A DNA stretch of 64,000 nucleotides from an uncultured Clostridia bacterium (GCA_934129895.1 CAKOWY010000004.1:1-64000); one strand, 5' to 3'. Shown: positions 52,701 through 61,643, numbered from the stretch's first letter. Numbers and translations: made by a program. Notes: generated from the sequence alone by a model not told the origin.

Positions 52701-53822
52701 TTAATCTATAAAATACAAATTTTCTACTTCAGCCCCTTTTAACAGTTTATTTATTTTATCTGAATCAGTTTTTTTCACTTTTAACTCTTTTATTTGTGCA
52801 TCTATGAACATCCCAGATGTAGTATTAACATTGCTTATATCTAAACCGCTCAAATCCAATTTTTCTATTCTAGCATTGTAAAACATATAAGACATATTGA
52901 TTACATTACTTGTATCAAAATTACTTAAATCTAAATTTTCTATTCTAGCACAAACAAACATATAAGACATATTGGTTACTTTACTTGTATCAAAATTACT
53001 TAAATCTAAATTTTCTATTGTAGCCCAATCAAACATATGAGACATATTGGTTACATTACTTGTATCAAAATTACTTAAATCTAAATTTTCTATTGTAGCC
53101 CAATAAAACATACGAGACATATCGGTTATTTTACTAAAGTCAACTCCATTAAAACTTAAATTCTCTATTGTCTTATCATAAAATAATTTATTATTTAAAC
53201 TAGATATATTGTTATCACGGATATCTAATTGTGAAAAATTAAAATTTGATAGTTTACAATATTCAAATAAATTCTTAAGATCATCAATTTTATCTAATTT
53301 TAAATTACTTAAATTTTCAACATCATTCGATAAGTCTAAATCATAAAACCATCCATTAACATTTGTGGGATGTATTTCATCTTTTATTATAATTCTTTTG
53401 GCTTTATTAGTTTTTTCTGTCCTAGACCCAATTAATGTATACTGATTCCAAGTAAGTTTATCTTTTACATCAAGCCATCCTATTTTCCTTATATCTTGAT
53501 AGTTTTCATAAGTTATTGATGATACATCACCATAATTATGTTCTAATTTTCTCTTTGGATCTGAATAATTCTGTGAACTAAGTATTAATGTCCCATCTGT
53601 ATATAATTTTGCAAATATTGGATTTGAACTTTCATTTTCTGTCATTTCTCTCTTTGAGAAATCATATGTATTAATTATATTATCATTTACTTTTATTTCA
53701 TTTGGTATATTATGTATGATAAGTTGAATTACAAATACAAACATCATTAATCGAAATACAATTGCCGCCAAGGTTATAAATATTATTTTTCTTGCTTCTT
53801 TTTTTCCATCTTTTATTTCCAT
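52701..53822 (-). CDS. BspA-like (DUF285) leucine-rich surface protein (373 aa)
   Basis: One N-terminal membrane helix (about residues 13-37) is followed by an extracytoplasmic domain. The domain ends in BspA/DUF285 repeats of 25 residues (IENLDLSNFDTSNVTNMSHMF and variants, about residues 228-340). Such repeats occur in surface adhesins and in many clostridial proteins of unknown role. It has no LPXTG anchor. The gene lies on the opposite strand between tsaB and rimI. Confidence 0.85.
   Translation of the reverse strand: MEIKDGKKEARKIIFITLAAIVFRLMMFVFVIQLIIHNIPNEIKVNDNIINTYDFSKREMTENESSNPIFAKLYTDGTLILSSQNYSDPKRKLEHNYGDVSSITYENYQDIRKIGWLDVKDKLTWNQYTLIGSRTEKTNKAKRIIIKDEIHPTNVNGWFYDLDLSNDVENLSNLKLDKIDDLKNLFEYCKLSNFNFSQLDIRDNNISSLNNKLFYDKTIENLSFNGVDFSKITDMSRMFYWATIENLDLSNFDTSNVTNMSHMFDWATIENLDLSNFDTSKVTNMSYMFVCARIENLDLSNFDTSNVINMSYMFYNARIEKLDLSGLDISNVNTTSGMFIDAQIKELKVKKTDSDKINKLLKGAEVENLYFID
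52900..53125 (-). repeat. Three 75-bp tandem repeats inside the BspA-like gene
   Basis: The segment TGTATCAAAATTACTTAAAT begins at 52911, 52986 and 53061, an exact 75-base period, and the units are nearly identical at DNA level. They encode the 25-residue repeat. The near identity suggests recent expansion by slippage or recombination. Confidence 0.9.
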
Positions 53823-53922
53823 TTAATCATTCCCCTTTTTTTACTTTAATTATATACTATAATAAAAAAATTTTTTTGTAAAGATATTTTTTCCAATTGT
53901 AAAAAATAAAACTAACCAATTA

Positions 53923-53951
53923 TTGAAATTTAAACATAATTATAGTATAAT
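53923..53951 (+). promoter_or_regulatory. rimI promoter
   Basis: TTGAAA (53923-53928), a 17-base spacer and TATAAT (53946-53951). rimI thus has its own promoter, independent of tsaB. Confidence 0.7.
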
Positions 53952-53981
53952 AGAAACAAATTTTTATAGGAAGTGAAATTT

Positions 53982-54416
53982 ATGGAAATAACTGAAATGA
54001 CTTTAATTGATTTAGAACAAATGAAAAACACATTATATTCTGATTTCGACAATTTTTGGAGTTATAATATTTTAAAGCAAGAACTTGAAAATGATAAAAC
54101 AAAATATATTATAGCAAAAGAAAAAAATGAAGTTGTCGGTTTCGCTGGTATTTCAGTTATTTTTGATGAAGCTACCTTAAACAATATAGTCGTAAAAAAA
54201 TCTTGTCGTGGTAAAGGTATTGGAGGAGAATTATTAGAAACTTTAATTGATTTGTGTTCTGATATGAATTTAAAAACATTTACACTTGAGGTAAATGTTG
54301 AGAATACTCCTGCTATTAAATTATATAAAAAGTTTGGCTTTAAGAATTTAGGAATCAGAAAAAAATATTATAATAATACTACAGATGCTTATATTATGAC
54401 AAAATATGATATATAA
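53982..54416 (+). CDS. rimI: GNAT acetyltransferase, RimI-like
   Basis: The 144-residue GNAT protein has NNIVVKKSCRGKGIGGELLE for acetyl-CoA binding and LEVNVENTPAIKLYKKFGFKNLGIRKKYY, the RimI form. RimI acetylates the N-terminus of ribosomal protein S18. The ATG at 53982 has GGAAGTG before it and is preferred to the ATG three codons earlier. Confidence 0.85.
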   Translation: MEITEMTLIDLEQMKNTLYSDFDNFWSYNILKQELENDKTKYIIAKEKNEVVGFAGISVIFDEATLNNIVVKKSCRGKGIGGELLETLIDLCSDMNLKTFTLEVNVENTPAIKLYKKFGFKNLGIRKKYYNNTTDAYIMTKYDI

Positions 54417-54420
54417 ATAA

Positions 54421-54466
54421 TAAACACATTTTAAAGTGAATTCTCATCTTAAAATGTGTTTTATTA
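54421..54466. terminator. Bidirectional terminator after rimI
   Basis: ACACATTTTAAG-type arms pair on either side of a TGAATTCTCAT loop, followed by T-rich sequence. The opposite-strand gene ends at 54467. Confidence 0.8.
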
Positions 54467-54673
54467 TTATATTTTATTTAATATATTGTCAATTTCATTT
54501 TTATCTTTAATAATTCTTATTTGATCATCTATATTCTCAAATAAAATTATTTTTCCAATATCATTCTCATTTTGAGCAATACAATAACTTTTTTCGTCTA
54601 TATCATAAGTTCCAATTATCATATATTCATTGTTACTCTCTAAAGTTAATACATCTCCTGTTTCTAATTTCAC
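54467..54673 (-). CDS. Small beta-strand protein (68 aa)
   Basis: A short acidic protein of predicted strands (GDVLTLESNNEYMIIGTYDI, then KSYCIAQNE, then GKIILFENID) recalling DUF1292-like domains. It is last in the 57010-54467 minus-strand group and starts 1 base after the preceding stop, so it is surely co-expressed. Function is unknown. Confidence 0.7.
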   Translation of the reverse strand: MKLETGDVLTLESNNEYMIIGTYDIDEKSYCIAQNENDIGKIILFENIDDQIRIIKDKNEIDNILNKI

Positions 54674-54674
54674 T

Positions 54675-55145
54675 TTATTTCCTCCTATTAAATAAATTTT
54701 TAATAAAGTTAAATGCTTTTGTAAATATATTTTGTTTTTTATATTCTACCGGTAAATTATTATTTTCTTGTGATATCTCATAATTACTAATAGAACTCTT
54801 TCTTTGTGCAAAAATATCTTGTATATCGTATTTTTTACTTTGCTCCTCTTCATATTTTTTTTGATTTTCTATCATTATATTATCAATTTTTATTGCTTCT
54901 TCTGGTGTACACCAATAATTTCTATATATTATCTGTAGTATCATATTTGTTTCTGGTAACAATTCCTGCTCTTCTATATTATAAAATTCAAATTCATAAT
55001 CCTTTTTGGCCATTTTATCAAGAAAGCTCAAAAAGTTTTTATTTATTTTATTTTTATATTCTACTGGTAATACTTTTAATATTTCATTTACCTGTTTTGC
55101 AGCAATACCTATTTTCTCATTAGTATCTACTATCTCCATTTTCAA
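54675..55145 (-). CDS. Hypothetical helical protein, paralogue of the gene at 51402 (156 aa)
   Basis: It matches the 51402 product in order: an N-terminal V-IL helix, IYRNYWCTPEE, KKYDIQDIFAQRK, LPVEYKK and the basic helix FTKAFNFIKNLFNRRK. Its start overlaps the preceding frame by 26 bases. The two paralogues sit in two separate accessory groups within 4 kb of each other, which links those groups. Confidence 0.75.
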   Translation of the reverse strand: MKMEIVDTNEKIGIAAKQVNEILKVLPVEYKNKINKNFLSFLDKMAKKDYEFEFYNIEEQELLPETNMILQIIYRNYWCTPEEAIKIDNIMIENQKKYEEEQSKKYDIQDIFAQRKSSISNYEISQENNNLPVEYKKQNIFTKAFNFIKNLFNRRK

Positions 55146-55437
55146 CCTCTCCTACTATACTATTATCATGTTGTACCTCTCCTCGTTGTAATTTTGAAAT
55201 TTCTTCTACCATTCTATTATAATCACTAATTTTAGTTCCATTAAACATTCTCTGTATATTTTTTAATATACCTTGTTCTTGAGCATCTTTTTCGCCATAT
55301 TGTTCAAAAAATCCTTTATTCATATTATTTATTTGCCCTCTGCCAACAATTGCTTTGAAAGGATTTTTGCTTCCAACCTTATCTGTTTCTCCTCTGTCTG
55401 ATTGTACTCCGCATATATTGAACATATAAATTTTCAT
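55120..55437 (-). CDS. Small helical protein or frameshifted C-terminus of the 57010 gene
   Basis: In a different frame from the upstream 543-residue protein and overlapping its end, this frame encodes SDRGETDKVGSKNPFKAIVG and then QGILKNIQRMFNGTKISDYN. It is hydrophilic, with ordinary composition. Possible starts are ATG at 55437 or 55425; neither has a good ribosome binding site. It may be translationally coupled, or the two frames may be one gene broken by an indel. Confidence 0.45.
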   Translation of the reverse strand: MKIYMFNICGVQSDRGETDKVGSKNPFKAIVGRGQINNMNKGFFEQYGEKDAQEQGILKNIQRMFNGTKISDYNRMVEEISKLQRGEVQHDNSIVGEVENGDSRY

Positions 55438-57010
55438 CAATTTTACTACTATCACCATGACAATATTGTTCAACATAAGTATTATATGCCAGTTCTATTT
55501 TTAAATATGATTCCATAAATTCTTCATAATTTTCTACTTTTATATCTTGGTTAGAAAAATTTGCAAATAAATCAGGACTAGTTCTTTCAATGGTTTCAAA
55601 TAATTTATCATTTCCCATTTTTTGACCTATATCTGACTTAGAAAATTTATATAGAGACTCTGCTACTTGTTGTATATTTTTTACACTTTCTATGTTTTCT
55701 AGATTAGCAAGTCTACTAAAAAATTCTATTCTGTCACTATTCTTTTCTAGATTCTCTTTAACATCAATAATATCCTCATTTATCTTTGCACTCTCAGATA
55801 AATTATATTCAATCTCATCTCTATGTTCAGATTCTGCTCTAGCAGATAAACTACCTGTTTCTATATGTCTATTATTAAATTCATTCCATTCATTTATATA
55901 AGAATCTGTTTTTTCGGCAACATCCTGATGTAATTCTAAATATTTTCCATACACTTCAAAATTTTGTAATTGATAATCTATCCATTGTTTATTTGTAGGA
56001 TTTTCAATTTTGCTATATTGCTCTTCTATCTCTTGACTTTCTTGTTCAATTTCTTGAACACTATTCATATTTTCAATACGATTATTTCTTGCTTCTACTT
56101 CTGGTTCTTGTACATTTTTTTCACCAATAGTTTGTCCTTCTTGATTAGCTCCTATTTCATTTATATAATTATCACCAATTATAGAAGTTAATGCGTCTTT
56201 TTCATTTTCAATTGTTTCTGAAATACTAAAATTTTCAGCCTCTGTTCTGCTTATAACAACTTTTGTCCCTCTTTTATTTGCCATAGATATTACTAACGCC
56301 AATGATAACCCTACAATAGCCGCTTTATATGCCCCTTTGTGAATAGTTTTCTTTTTTAATTTTTTCGTTGACTGAAGTGTTTTTTCCGTTTCAGATGATT
56401 TTTTTATAATTTCTGATAATTCACTTTTATTTTCTTGAATTATTCTTCTTGTATTTTCTTCTGCACTCTTTTTATCATTAATTCCTTTAGAAACTTTTAT
56501 TTCTTTAACACCTTTTACAAATCCATCAAAACATTCAAGTACATCATCTTCTTTTATATATTCTCCTGATAATTCTGATCTATGTTCATCTTTTTTTGAA
56601 GCTACAACTGCTCCAAGGTTTTTTTCAGCTTTATCATTTTTGGCTTTTACTGTAGCATAAAAACCTCCTCTTGAATTTTCTGAAAATGTTGATATATCAA
56701 TTTGAGGTAATTTTTGAATTGTTTTTCTTGTAACACGTGCTAACTGCTCTATTTGTTCTGTTGATAAATCATTTACATTTATTCCTTCTATTTCTGATAT
56801 TATTTGTTGGCACATTTTGTCATCCTTATATTCTTGGCTAACTAACAAACTTTTCAAATCATTCAAACTGCTTTGTAGTTCTTGTAAATAAAAATCATCA
56901 ACAATTGCATATTTACCATCTTTGCTTTCAACATATACTGTTTCTTTTTCTGAAAAGTATTTTTCAACATTCTTCAAAACATTAATTATACTTTCTTTTA
57001 ATTTTCCCAT
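55379..57010 (-). CDS. Large coiled-coil membrane protein (543 aa)
   Basis: The N-terminal 200 residues are charged and helical. One membrane segment (about residues 228-244, AYKAAIVGLSLALVISMA) is followed by a long acidic, Asn/Glu-rich region with several probable coiled coils (SQEIEEQYSKIENPTNKQW, KENLEKNSDRIEFFSRL). The last 12 codons run in a frame whose neighbour continues open, so the true C-terminus is uncertain. First gene of a group including the 54675 paralogue. No family is recognised. Confidence 0.7.
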   Translation of the reverse strand: MGKLKESIINVLKNVEKYFSEKETVYVESKDGKYAIVDDFYLQELQSSLNDLKSLLVSQEYKDDKMCQQIISEIEGINVNDLSTEQIEQLARVTRKTIQKLPQIDISTFSENSRGGFYATVKAKNDKAEKNLGAVVASKKDEHRSELSGEYIKEDDVLECFDGFVKGVKEIKVSKGINDKKSAEENTRRIIQENKSELSEIIKKSSETEKTLQSTKKLKKKTIHKGAYKAAIVGLSLALVISMANKRGTKVVISRTEAENFSISETIENEKDALTSIIGDNYINEIGANQEGQTIGEKNVQEPEVEARNNRIENMNSVQEIEQESQEIEEQYSKIENPTNKQWIDYQLQNFEVYGKYLELHQDVAEKTDSYINEWNEFNNRHIETGSLSARAESEHRDEIEYNLSESAKINEDIIDVKENLEKNSDRIEFFSRLANLENIESVKNIQQVAESLYKFSKSDIGQKMGNDKLFETIERTSPDLFANFSNQDIKVENYEEFMESYLKIELAYNTYVEQYCHGDSSKIDENLYVQYMRSTIRQRRNR

Positions 57011-57078
57011 GTTTATTTCCCTTCATTTTTCATAAGTTTTTCTTTATTGTATATTAAAATATTCTTTCTGTAAATATT

Positions 57079-57879
57079 TTATACAAATTTTTCTACTTTT
57101 AATATTGTTCTGCCACTTCTAGTTTGCCCAATAATCTCTTTTATAAAGAAGCGTCCTTTTCCCCTTATTGTAATCATATCCCCTTCTTTTATTTGTTTTG
57201 TTTTCTTTGTTTCTACTTGAAAATTAACAAAAACTCTTTCTGTATTCATTATTTCGATTATTTTGTTTCTTGAACATCTTGCAAGTTCTGATGCAACATT
57301 ATCAAGTCTTAAAGAGGCTACTATTATTTCAATTTCTTCCTTTTTTACTTCAACATTTCTTAAATTTTGTATATCTTCTACTGTAATTGTTGATTTTGAA
57401 AATCTCGTTAATTCACTTAAATTTTGTTCTAAAAATTTAGTAATTTCTTTATCAATTATAATATCTGCACCATTATTTTCTACAATTATATCTCCAATTT
57501 TTTCTCTCTTTATTCCAAGTTTCATAACTGCACCTAAATAATCTCTATGTGTATATTTTCCAATTAAATCATCTGGTAATTCAATTCTAATGATTTGAAC
57601 AATGCTAGGTAAATTCTTTTCAACAACTTGTTCATTAAATTTTTCAGGATAAAATACATACATTTTTCTCTCTGCTTCATTAAACCCACCATATTTTATA
57701 TAATTTTCTACTTTTTGTTTGTTTAAAAATTTTTGTACCAATTCATTTTGAGATAAATCTAAAAAATCAGTATGTTCAATCTTATTTCTATTATTTGTAC
57801 TTTCTACTTTATCTAAAACCTCAGCTAATAGCATCTTTTCATCTTTATTTTTGTAATCATTTAATACTTCTCTGTTCAT
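57079..57879 (-). CDS. ylmH: S4-domain RNA-binding protein YlmH
   Basis: The 266-residue protein has the YlmH arrangement: an N-terminal domain with YVFYPEKFNE and RDYLGAVMKLGIKREKIGDI, and a C-terminal S4 domain (ASLRLDNVASELARCSRNK). YlmH binds ribosomes and has been linked to cell division and to ribosome-associated quality control in Bacillus. The usual ylmEFG-divIVA cluster is absent here. Confidence 0.92.
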   Translation of the reverse strand: MNREVLNDYKNKDEKMLLAEVLDKVESTNNRNKIEHTDFLDLSQNELVQKFLNKQKVENYIKYGGFNEAERKMYVFYPEKFNEQVVEKNLPSIVQIIRIELPDDLIGKYTHRDYLGAVMKLGIKREKIGDIIVENNGADIIIDKEITKFLEQNLSELTRFSKSTITVEDIQNLRNVEVKKEEIEIIVASLRLDNVASELARCSRNKIIEIMNTERVFVNFQVETKKTKQIKEGDMITIRGKGRFFIKEIIGQTRSGRTILKVEKFV

Positions 57880-57900
57880 TTTTCTCCTCTTTATTTTTTA

Positions 57901-58203
57901 TTAAAATTCTGCAATTATTTCACTTTTATCTGTTACTCCAATAAATGTTTTACTTGTATTTCCATTCTTAAATATTATCATTGTTGGAATACTCATAACA
58001 TTATACTTTATTGCTAATTCAGTATTTTGATCTACATCAATCTTAATAAATTTTACTTTTTGATATTCTTTAGCAATTTCATCTATTATTCCAGACATCA
58101 TTTTACATGGCATACACCAAGTTGCATAAAAGTCTACAAATACAATTTCATTATTACTTATAGTATTTTCAAATTCACCTGAATTTTTTATTTCTTCTAT
58201 CAT
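57901..58203 (-). CDS. trxA: Thioredoxin
   Basis: The 100-residue thioredoxin fold has VDFYATWCMPCKMM, with Cys30 and Cys33. The active site is CMPC instead of the usual CGPC, which may shift its redox potential. The cis-Pro is in MSIPTMIIF. It is followed by ylmH and preceded by trxB, its reductase. Confidence 0.93.
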   Translation of the reverse strand: MIEEIKNSGEFENTISNNEIVFVDFYATWCMPCKMMSGIIDEIAKEYQKVKFIKIDVDQNTELAIKYNVMSIPTMIIFKNGNTSKTFIGVTDKSEIIAEF

Positions 58204-58258
58204 TTTTTGTTCCTCCTATAAATTATTTTTATACATTTCTTTTAAATTATAACATATT

Positions 58259-59113
58259 TTATTTCAAAAATTTTATTACATTCAAACCTGCCTTCATCCC
58301 ATCATTTACTGCTTTAGAAATTTGTAATATTCCACCTATACAATCCCCACAAGCAAATATTCCTTTAATGTTTGTTTCCATATTCTCATTAACTTTTATT
58401 TTATTATTTTCTAATACTAATCCAATTTTTTTCGCTATATCTGTACTATCTGCTGTTCCTTGTGCTATAAATATTCCATTTACATTTATATCTGTTCCAT
58501 CATCAAATTCAATTTTTTCTACTTTTTCATGTCCAAATATTTCTTTTATAGATTTATTATTTATTTCTACTTTTTCACTCCTTATATCTGGAGCAGTTTT
58601 TCCATTTGTTAATATTGTAATTTTATTTACAGCTGGTAATAAATCATTTGCTTCAGATATTGCATAATCTCCATTTCCAATTACTGCAACATCTTTGTTT
58701 CTATAAAAAAATCCATCACAAATAGCACAATAACTTATTCCTCTACCTTCAAATTGTTTTACTCCATCTATTTGTAAAGTTTTTTTCTTTGTTCCCATTG
58801 CTATTATAACCGTTTTAGAAATATATTCATTTTGGGCTGTTTTCACTTTAAAACTTTTTTCTATCATTTCTATTTTTATTACTTCTTCATTTTTTACATC
58901 TATTCCAATATTTTGAGCTTGCCTAATTCCTTGAAAATATAACTCTTTACCTGTTATTCCATTTTCAAATCCATAATAATTTTCAATTTTACTTGCTTTT
59001 TTTAAAGATGTTTTACCATTATGAATAATTAATGTTTTTAGATTTCCTCTTTGAGTATATAATCCTGCTGTTATTCCAGCAGGTCCTGCTCCTATTATAA
59101 TAACATCATACAT
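58259..59113 (-). CDS. trxB: Thioredoxin reductase
   Basis: The 284-residue flavoprotein has the FAD loop IIGAGPAGITAGLYT, the redox motif CAICDG (Cys129, Cys132) and the C-terminal GIFACGDCIGGILQISKAVNDG. The NAD(P)H motif GNGDYAISEA departs from the usual GGGxSA, so cofactor choice is uncertain (NADPH or ferredoxin-type). It is shorter than the usual 305-320 residues. Confidence 0.92.
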   Translation of the reverse strand: MYDVIIIGAGPAGITAGLYTQRGNLKTLIIHNGKTSLKKASKIENYYGFENGITGKELYFQGIRQAQNIGIDVKNEEVIKIEMIEKSFKVKTAQNEYISKTVIIAMGTKKKTLQIDGVKQFEGRGISYCAICDGFFYRNKDVAVIGNGDYAISEANDLLPAVNKITILTNGKTAPDIRSEKVEINNKSIKEIFGHEKVEKIEFDDGTDINVNGIFIAQGTADSTDIAKKIGLVLENNKIKVNENMETNIKGIFACGDCIGGILQISKAVNDGMKAGLNVIKFLK

Positions 59114-59172
59114 ACTTTTTTCCTTTCCTTTTGAATTTTATCATATTATATAACTACTTTCAAGAATTATAC

Positions 59173-59206
59173 GAAAAAAGCCATCGGCAAATTAGCCGAT
59201 AGCTTT
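59173..59206 (-). terminator. Terminator of the island transglutaminase-like gene
   Basis: Minus-strand AAAGCTATCGGC (59206-59195) pairs with GCCGATGGCTTT (59188-59177), followed by T's. It separates the island gene from trxB. Confidence 0.8.
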
Positions 59207-59250
59207 AAAAGTAAAAAGCAAATGAGACTTTTTACTTTAGTCTGTGAGAC

Positions 59251-59736
59251 TTATTCTTCACCAGTAAATGTGGCCAAAGGCGACCCCATAAAACTGCTAA
59301 AGAATTCTTCATCACCATGTTTCCCATAGGGATCAAAGATCTCTACAGTGCCGTTCTCCTTGATGAAGCTTTCCAACGGAATCTGGTCAAAGCCGAGTGT
59401 TCCGGTCTTCACAGCCTCAACAGGATCTGCGATATACTCCTTTCCCTCCTTGATATAGTAGACACTAACATGCTTGTCTGTCTTCTCATGGGTAACAGGA
59501 TTTTCTTCCGCAGAAATGGAAATGAAACATTCCATTCCTGCATCACGCATCAGCTTAAACAAAGCCATGCCATAATGCAAACAACATCCGCAATGGTGTT
59601 TCCTGATGAACTTAAGCTCAGTGTTAGGCATGTCCTTAGCCTTCACACTTTTTTTAATAAGATCACCAGTATGTTTGTTAGCCTCCTCCAGATCATAGTG
59701 GTTTCCAGTGACGACTTCATAGAACAGTTTTTCCAT
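59251..59736 (-). CDS. Foreign-looking transglutaminase-like protein (161 aa)
   Basis: A gene visibly richer in G+C than its neighbours. The product has a Cys-rich helix start (HHCGCCLHYGMALF, Cys49/51/52), His89 in DKHVSVYYI and Asp104 in YIADPVEAV. This Cys-His-Asp order fits the transglutaminase/arylamine N-acetyltransferase fold, but family membership is inferred. I use the ATG at 59736, with GGAGG 11 bases before it; a TTG 13 codons upstream is less likely. TGAGACTTA at 59245-59253 is repeated inverted at 59763-59771. Confidence 0.7.
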   Translation of the reverse strand: MEKLFYEVVTGNHYDLEEANKHTGDLIKKSVKAKDMPNTELKFIRKHHCGCCLHYGMALFKLMRDAGMECFISISAEENPVTHEKTDKHVSVYYIKEGKEYIADPVEAVKTGTLGFDQIPLESFIKENGTVEIFDPYGKHGDEEFFSSFMGSPLATFTGEE

Positions 59737-59886
59737 AGGGAAAAAAACCTCCAATTGATTTGTAAGTCTCAACAAGACTTATATATGTTTGTTCTTCGTA
59801 CATATATATATTAACATAACTCTTATAATAAATCAAATTAATTATTGTAATATATATTATAAGTTTTGCTTATATTTTTACAAAAA

Positions 59887-59915
59887 AAGAATGGTAACAA
59901 TTTACTATTACCACC
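59887..59915 (-). terminator. Terminator of the DUF308 gene
   Basis: GGTAA and TTACC arms around a 10-base loop, extended by neighbouring pairs, followed on the minus strand by a T-run (59889-59883). Confidence 0.7.
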
Positions 59916-59925
59916 CTTTCACTTC

Positions 59926-60471
59926 TTAATTTAATTTACTAACATTAACTAAAAATATAATATCTTCAATTGCATCAATAATAGCATAAATTAATATACT
60001 GATACCAATTGAAACAACAACTAAATTAGATACAAATATTGTATATAATCCACAAATAAACATACAAATAGCTAATATTACACTATATATCCAAATATTA
60101 GATCCTATAGTTTTTAATTTAAATGATAAACTAAATCTCATAATACTACTATAAACAATCCATATTCCTATAAAAATTCTAAATATTGAACTTATTTGTT
60201 CGCTATATACAATTGTTGCAATACCTAAAACAATTGCTATAATTCCATAAGCTATATCATAGTTTAAAAAATCATATTTTCCTTTATTTTGATAATAACT
60301 TATAATTTTATAAACTCCTGCAAGTATAAACATAATTCCTAATATTGCTGATACAAATTTAATTGTACCTTCTGGGTTTGATATTAATACAATTCCTAAT
60401 ATTGCAAAAACTATTGATGATAATAAAGATGCCCAGCCACTTTTTCTCATGATTTTTTCAAAATATTCCAT
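59926..60471 (-). CDS. DUF308 (HdeD-like) membrane protein (181 aa)
   Basis: Six closely spaced hydrophobic helices with the DUF308 pattern (AILGIVLISNPEGTIKFVSAILGIMFILAG is the first pair) and GIWIVYSSIMRF. HdeD-family proteins are linked to acid resistance in Escherichia coli, but most members are uncharacterised. The ATG at 60471 has AAGGAGTG before it. It follows the two-component genes on the same strand. Confidence 0.85.
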   Translation of the reverse strand: MEYFEKIMRKSGWASLLSSIVFAILGIVLISNPEGTIKFVSAILGIMFILAGVYKIISYYQNKGKYDFLNYDIAYGIIAIVLGIATIVYSEQISSIFRIFIGIWIVYSSIMRFSLSFKLKTIGSNIWIYSVILAICMFICGLYTIFVSNLVVVSIGISILIYAIIDAIEDIIFLVNVSKLN

Positions 60472-60533
60472 ATAAATCACTCCTTTATTTTCTTTATATC
60501 ATACTGCTTAAATTATTTCAATATTTATTTAAA

Positions 60534-61643
60534 CTATATTATTATTTTATTATTTTCTTTTTCAATGGGAAGTTTTATAGTAAATGTTGTCCCCGAATTT
60601 TCTTTGCTTTCTACTTCAATTTTTCCACCAGATAAATCTATAATACTTTTTACAATAGATAAACCTAAACCACTTCCTTCTTGTGAATGTGATTTATCTA
60701 TTTGATAAAATCTTGTAAATATTCTTTCTTGCTCTTCTTTACTCATTCCTATTCCATTGTCTTTAATTTTTACTACAATTTCATCATTTTCCTCTTTGAC
60801 ATCTATTGTAATTTTTCCATTTTGTTTTGAAAACTTAATTGCATTATCTATTAAATTCATCCAAACTTGAAATGTAAGTTCTTCATCTCCATCATAATAT
60901 ACATCTTTAGCAGATATATTAAATGTTAAACTTTTTTCATTCCATTTATTTTCAAGTACTGCAATAGCTTTTCTTAACTGTTCTGTTATATTTATATGAT
61001 CTTTCTTTACTATTTTCCCTTGATTTTGAATTTTTGAAAGTCTTAATATATTTGTTGATAAATTAAGTAATCTATTTGATTCCTCAATTATTATTTCTGC
61101 ATATTCTTTTCTTTCCGCTTCTGGTAAATTTTCATCTTCTAATAATTTTGCAAATCCTTGTATTGAACTTATTGGTGTTTTTATTTCATGTGATACATTA
61201 TTTATAAAATCTTTTTGAATTACTTCTACTTTTCCTAATTCTTTTACCATCTGATTAAAGTTTTTCGTTAATTCTCCAATCTCGTCTTCTCTTTGTGTTT
61301 CAAGTTTTACATTAAAATCTCCAGAAGCAACTTTTTTCGTTGCTTCTGTCATTTTTTCAATTGGTTGTAATATTTTTTTACCTGTTATTCTCATTACAAT
61401 TGTGCTAATTAATATTGTATTAATTATTAATAAAACCACACTTCTTCTTGTTATTCCTAATATTTCTTTTATTTGGTCTTTATTTTCAAAATTAACTTGT
61501 ATTAAACTTTCTAATGTATCTTTATTTACAAATATATAAAAACCAGCTAATGAAATTACCATTACTATTATTATACATATTATTAAATCTATTACTAAAT
61601 TTCTTTGCAATGATTTTCTTTTCCCAAAAATTCTTTCAAACAT
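60534..61643 (-). CDS. Sensor histidine kinase
   Basis: Two membrane helices (about residues 14-38 and 68-86) enclose a short extracytoplasmic loop of about 30 residues. A HAMP domain (about 90-140), the HisKA box with His152 (NNVSHEIKTPISSIQGF) and an HATPase_c domain (DNAIKFS, IKDNGIGM, GSGLGLSIV) follow. It starts 2 bases after the response regulator and forms a standard two-component pair. The signal is unknown; the loop is too short for a large sensor domain. Confidence 0.93.
   Translation of the reverse strand: MFERIFGKRKSLQRNLVIDLIICIIIVMVISLAGFYIFVNKDTLESLIQVNFENKDQIKEILGITRRSVVLLIINTILISTIVMRITGKKILQPIEKMTEATKKVASGDFNVKLETQREDEIGELTKNFNQMVKELGKVEVIQKDFINNVSHEIKTPISSIQGFAKLLEDENLPEAERKEYAEIIIEESNRLLNLSTNILRLSKIQNQGKIVKKDHINITEQLRKAIAVLENKWNEKSLTFNISAKDVYYDGDEELTFQVWMNLIDNAIKFSKQNGKITIDVKEENDEIVVKIKDNGIGMSKEEQERIFTRFYQIDKSHSQEGSGLGLSIVKSIIDLSGGKIEVESKENSGTTFTIKLPIEKENNKIII

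Noticed and set aside
52900..53125. Possible CRISPR-like array of regular 75-bp repeats
   Set aside because: The repeats are contiguous, in frame and encode BspA/DUF285 units; there are no spacers.
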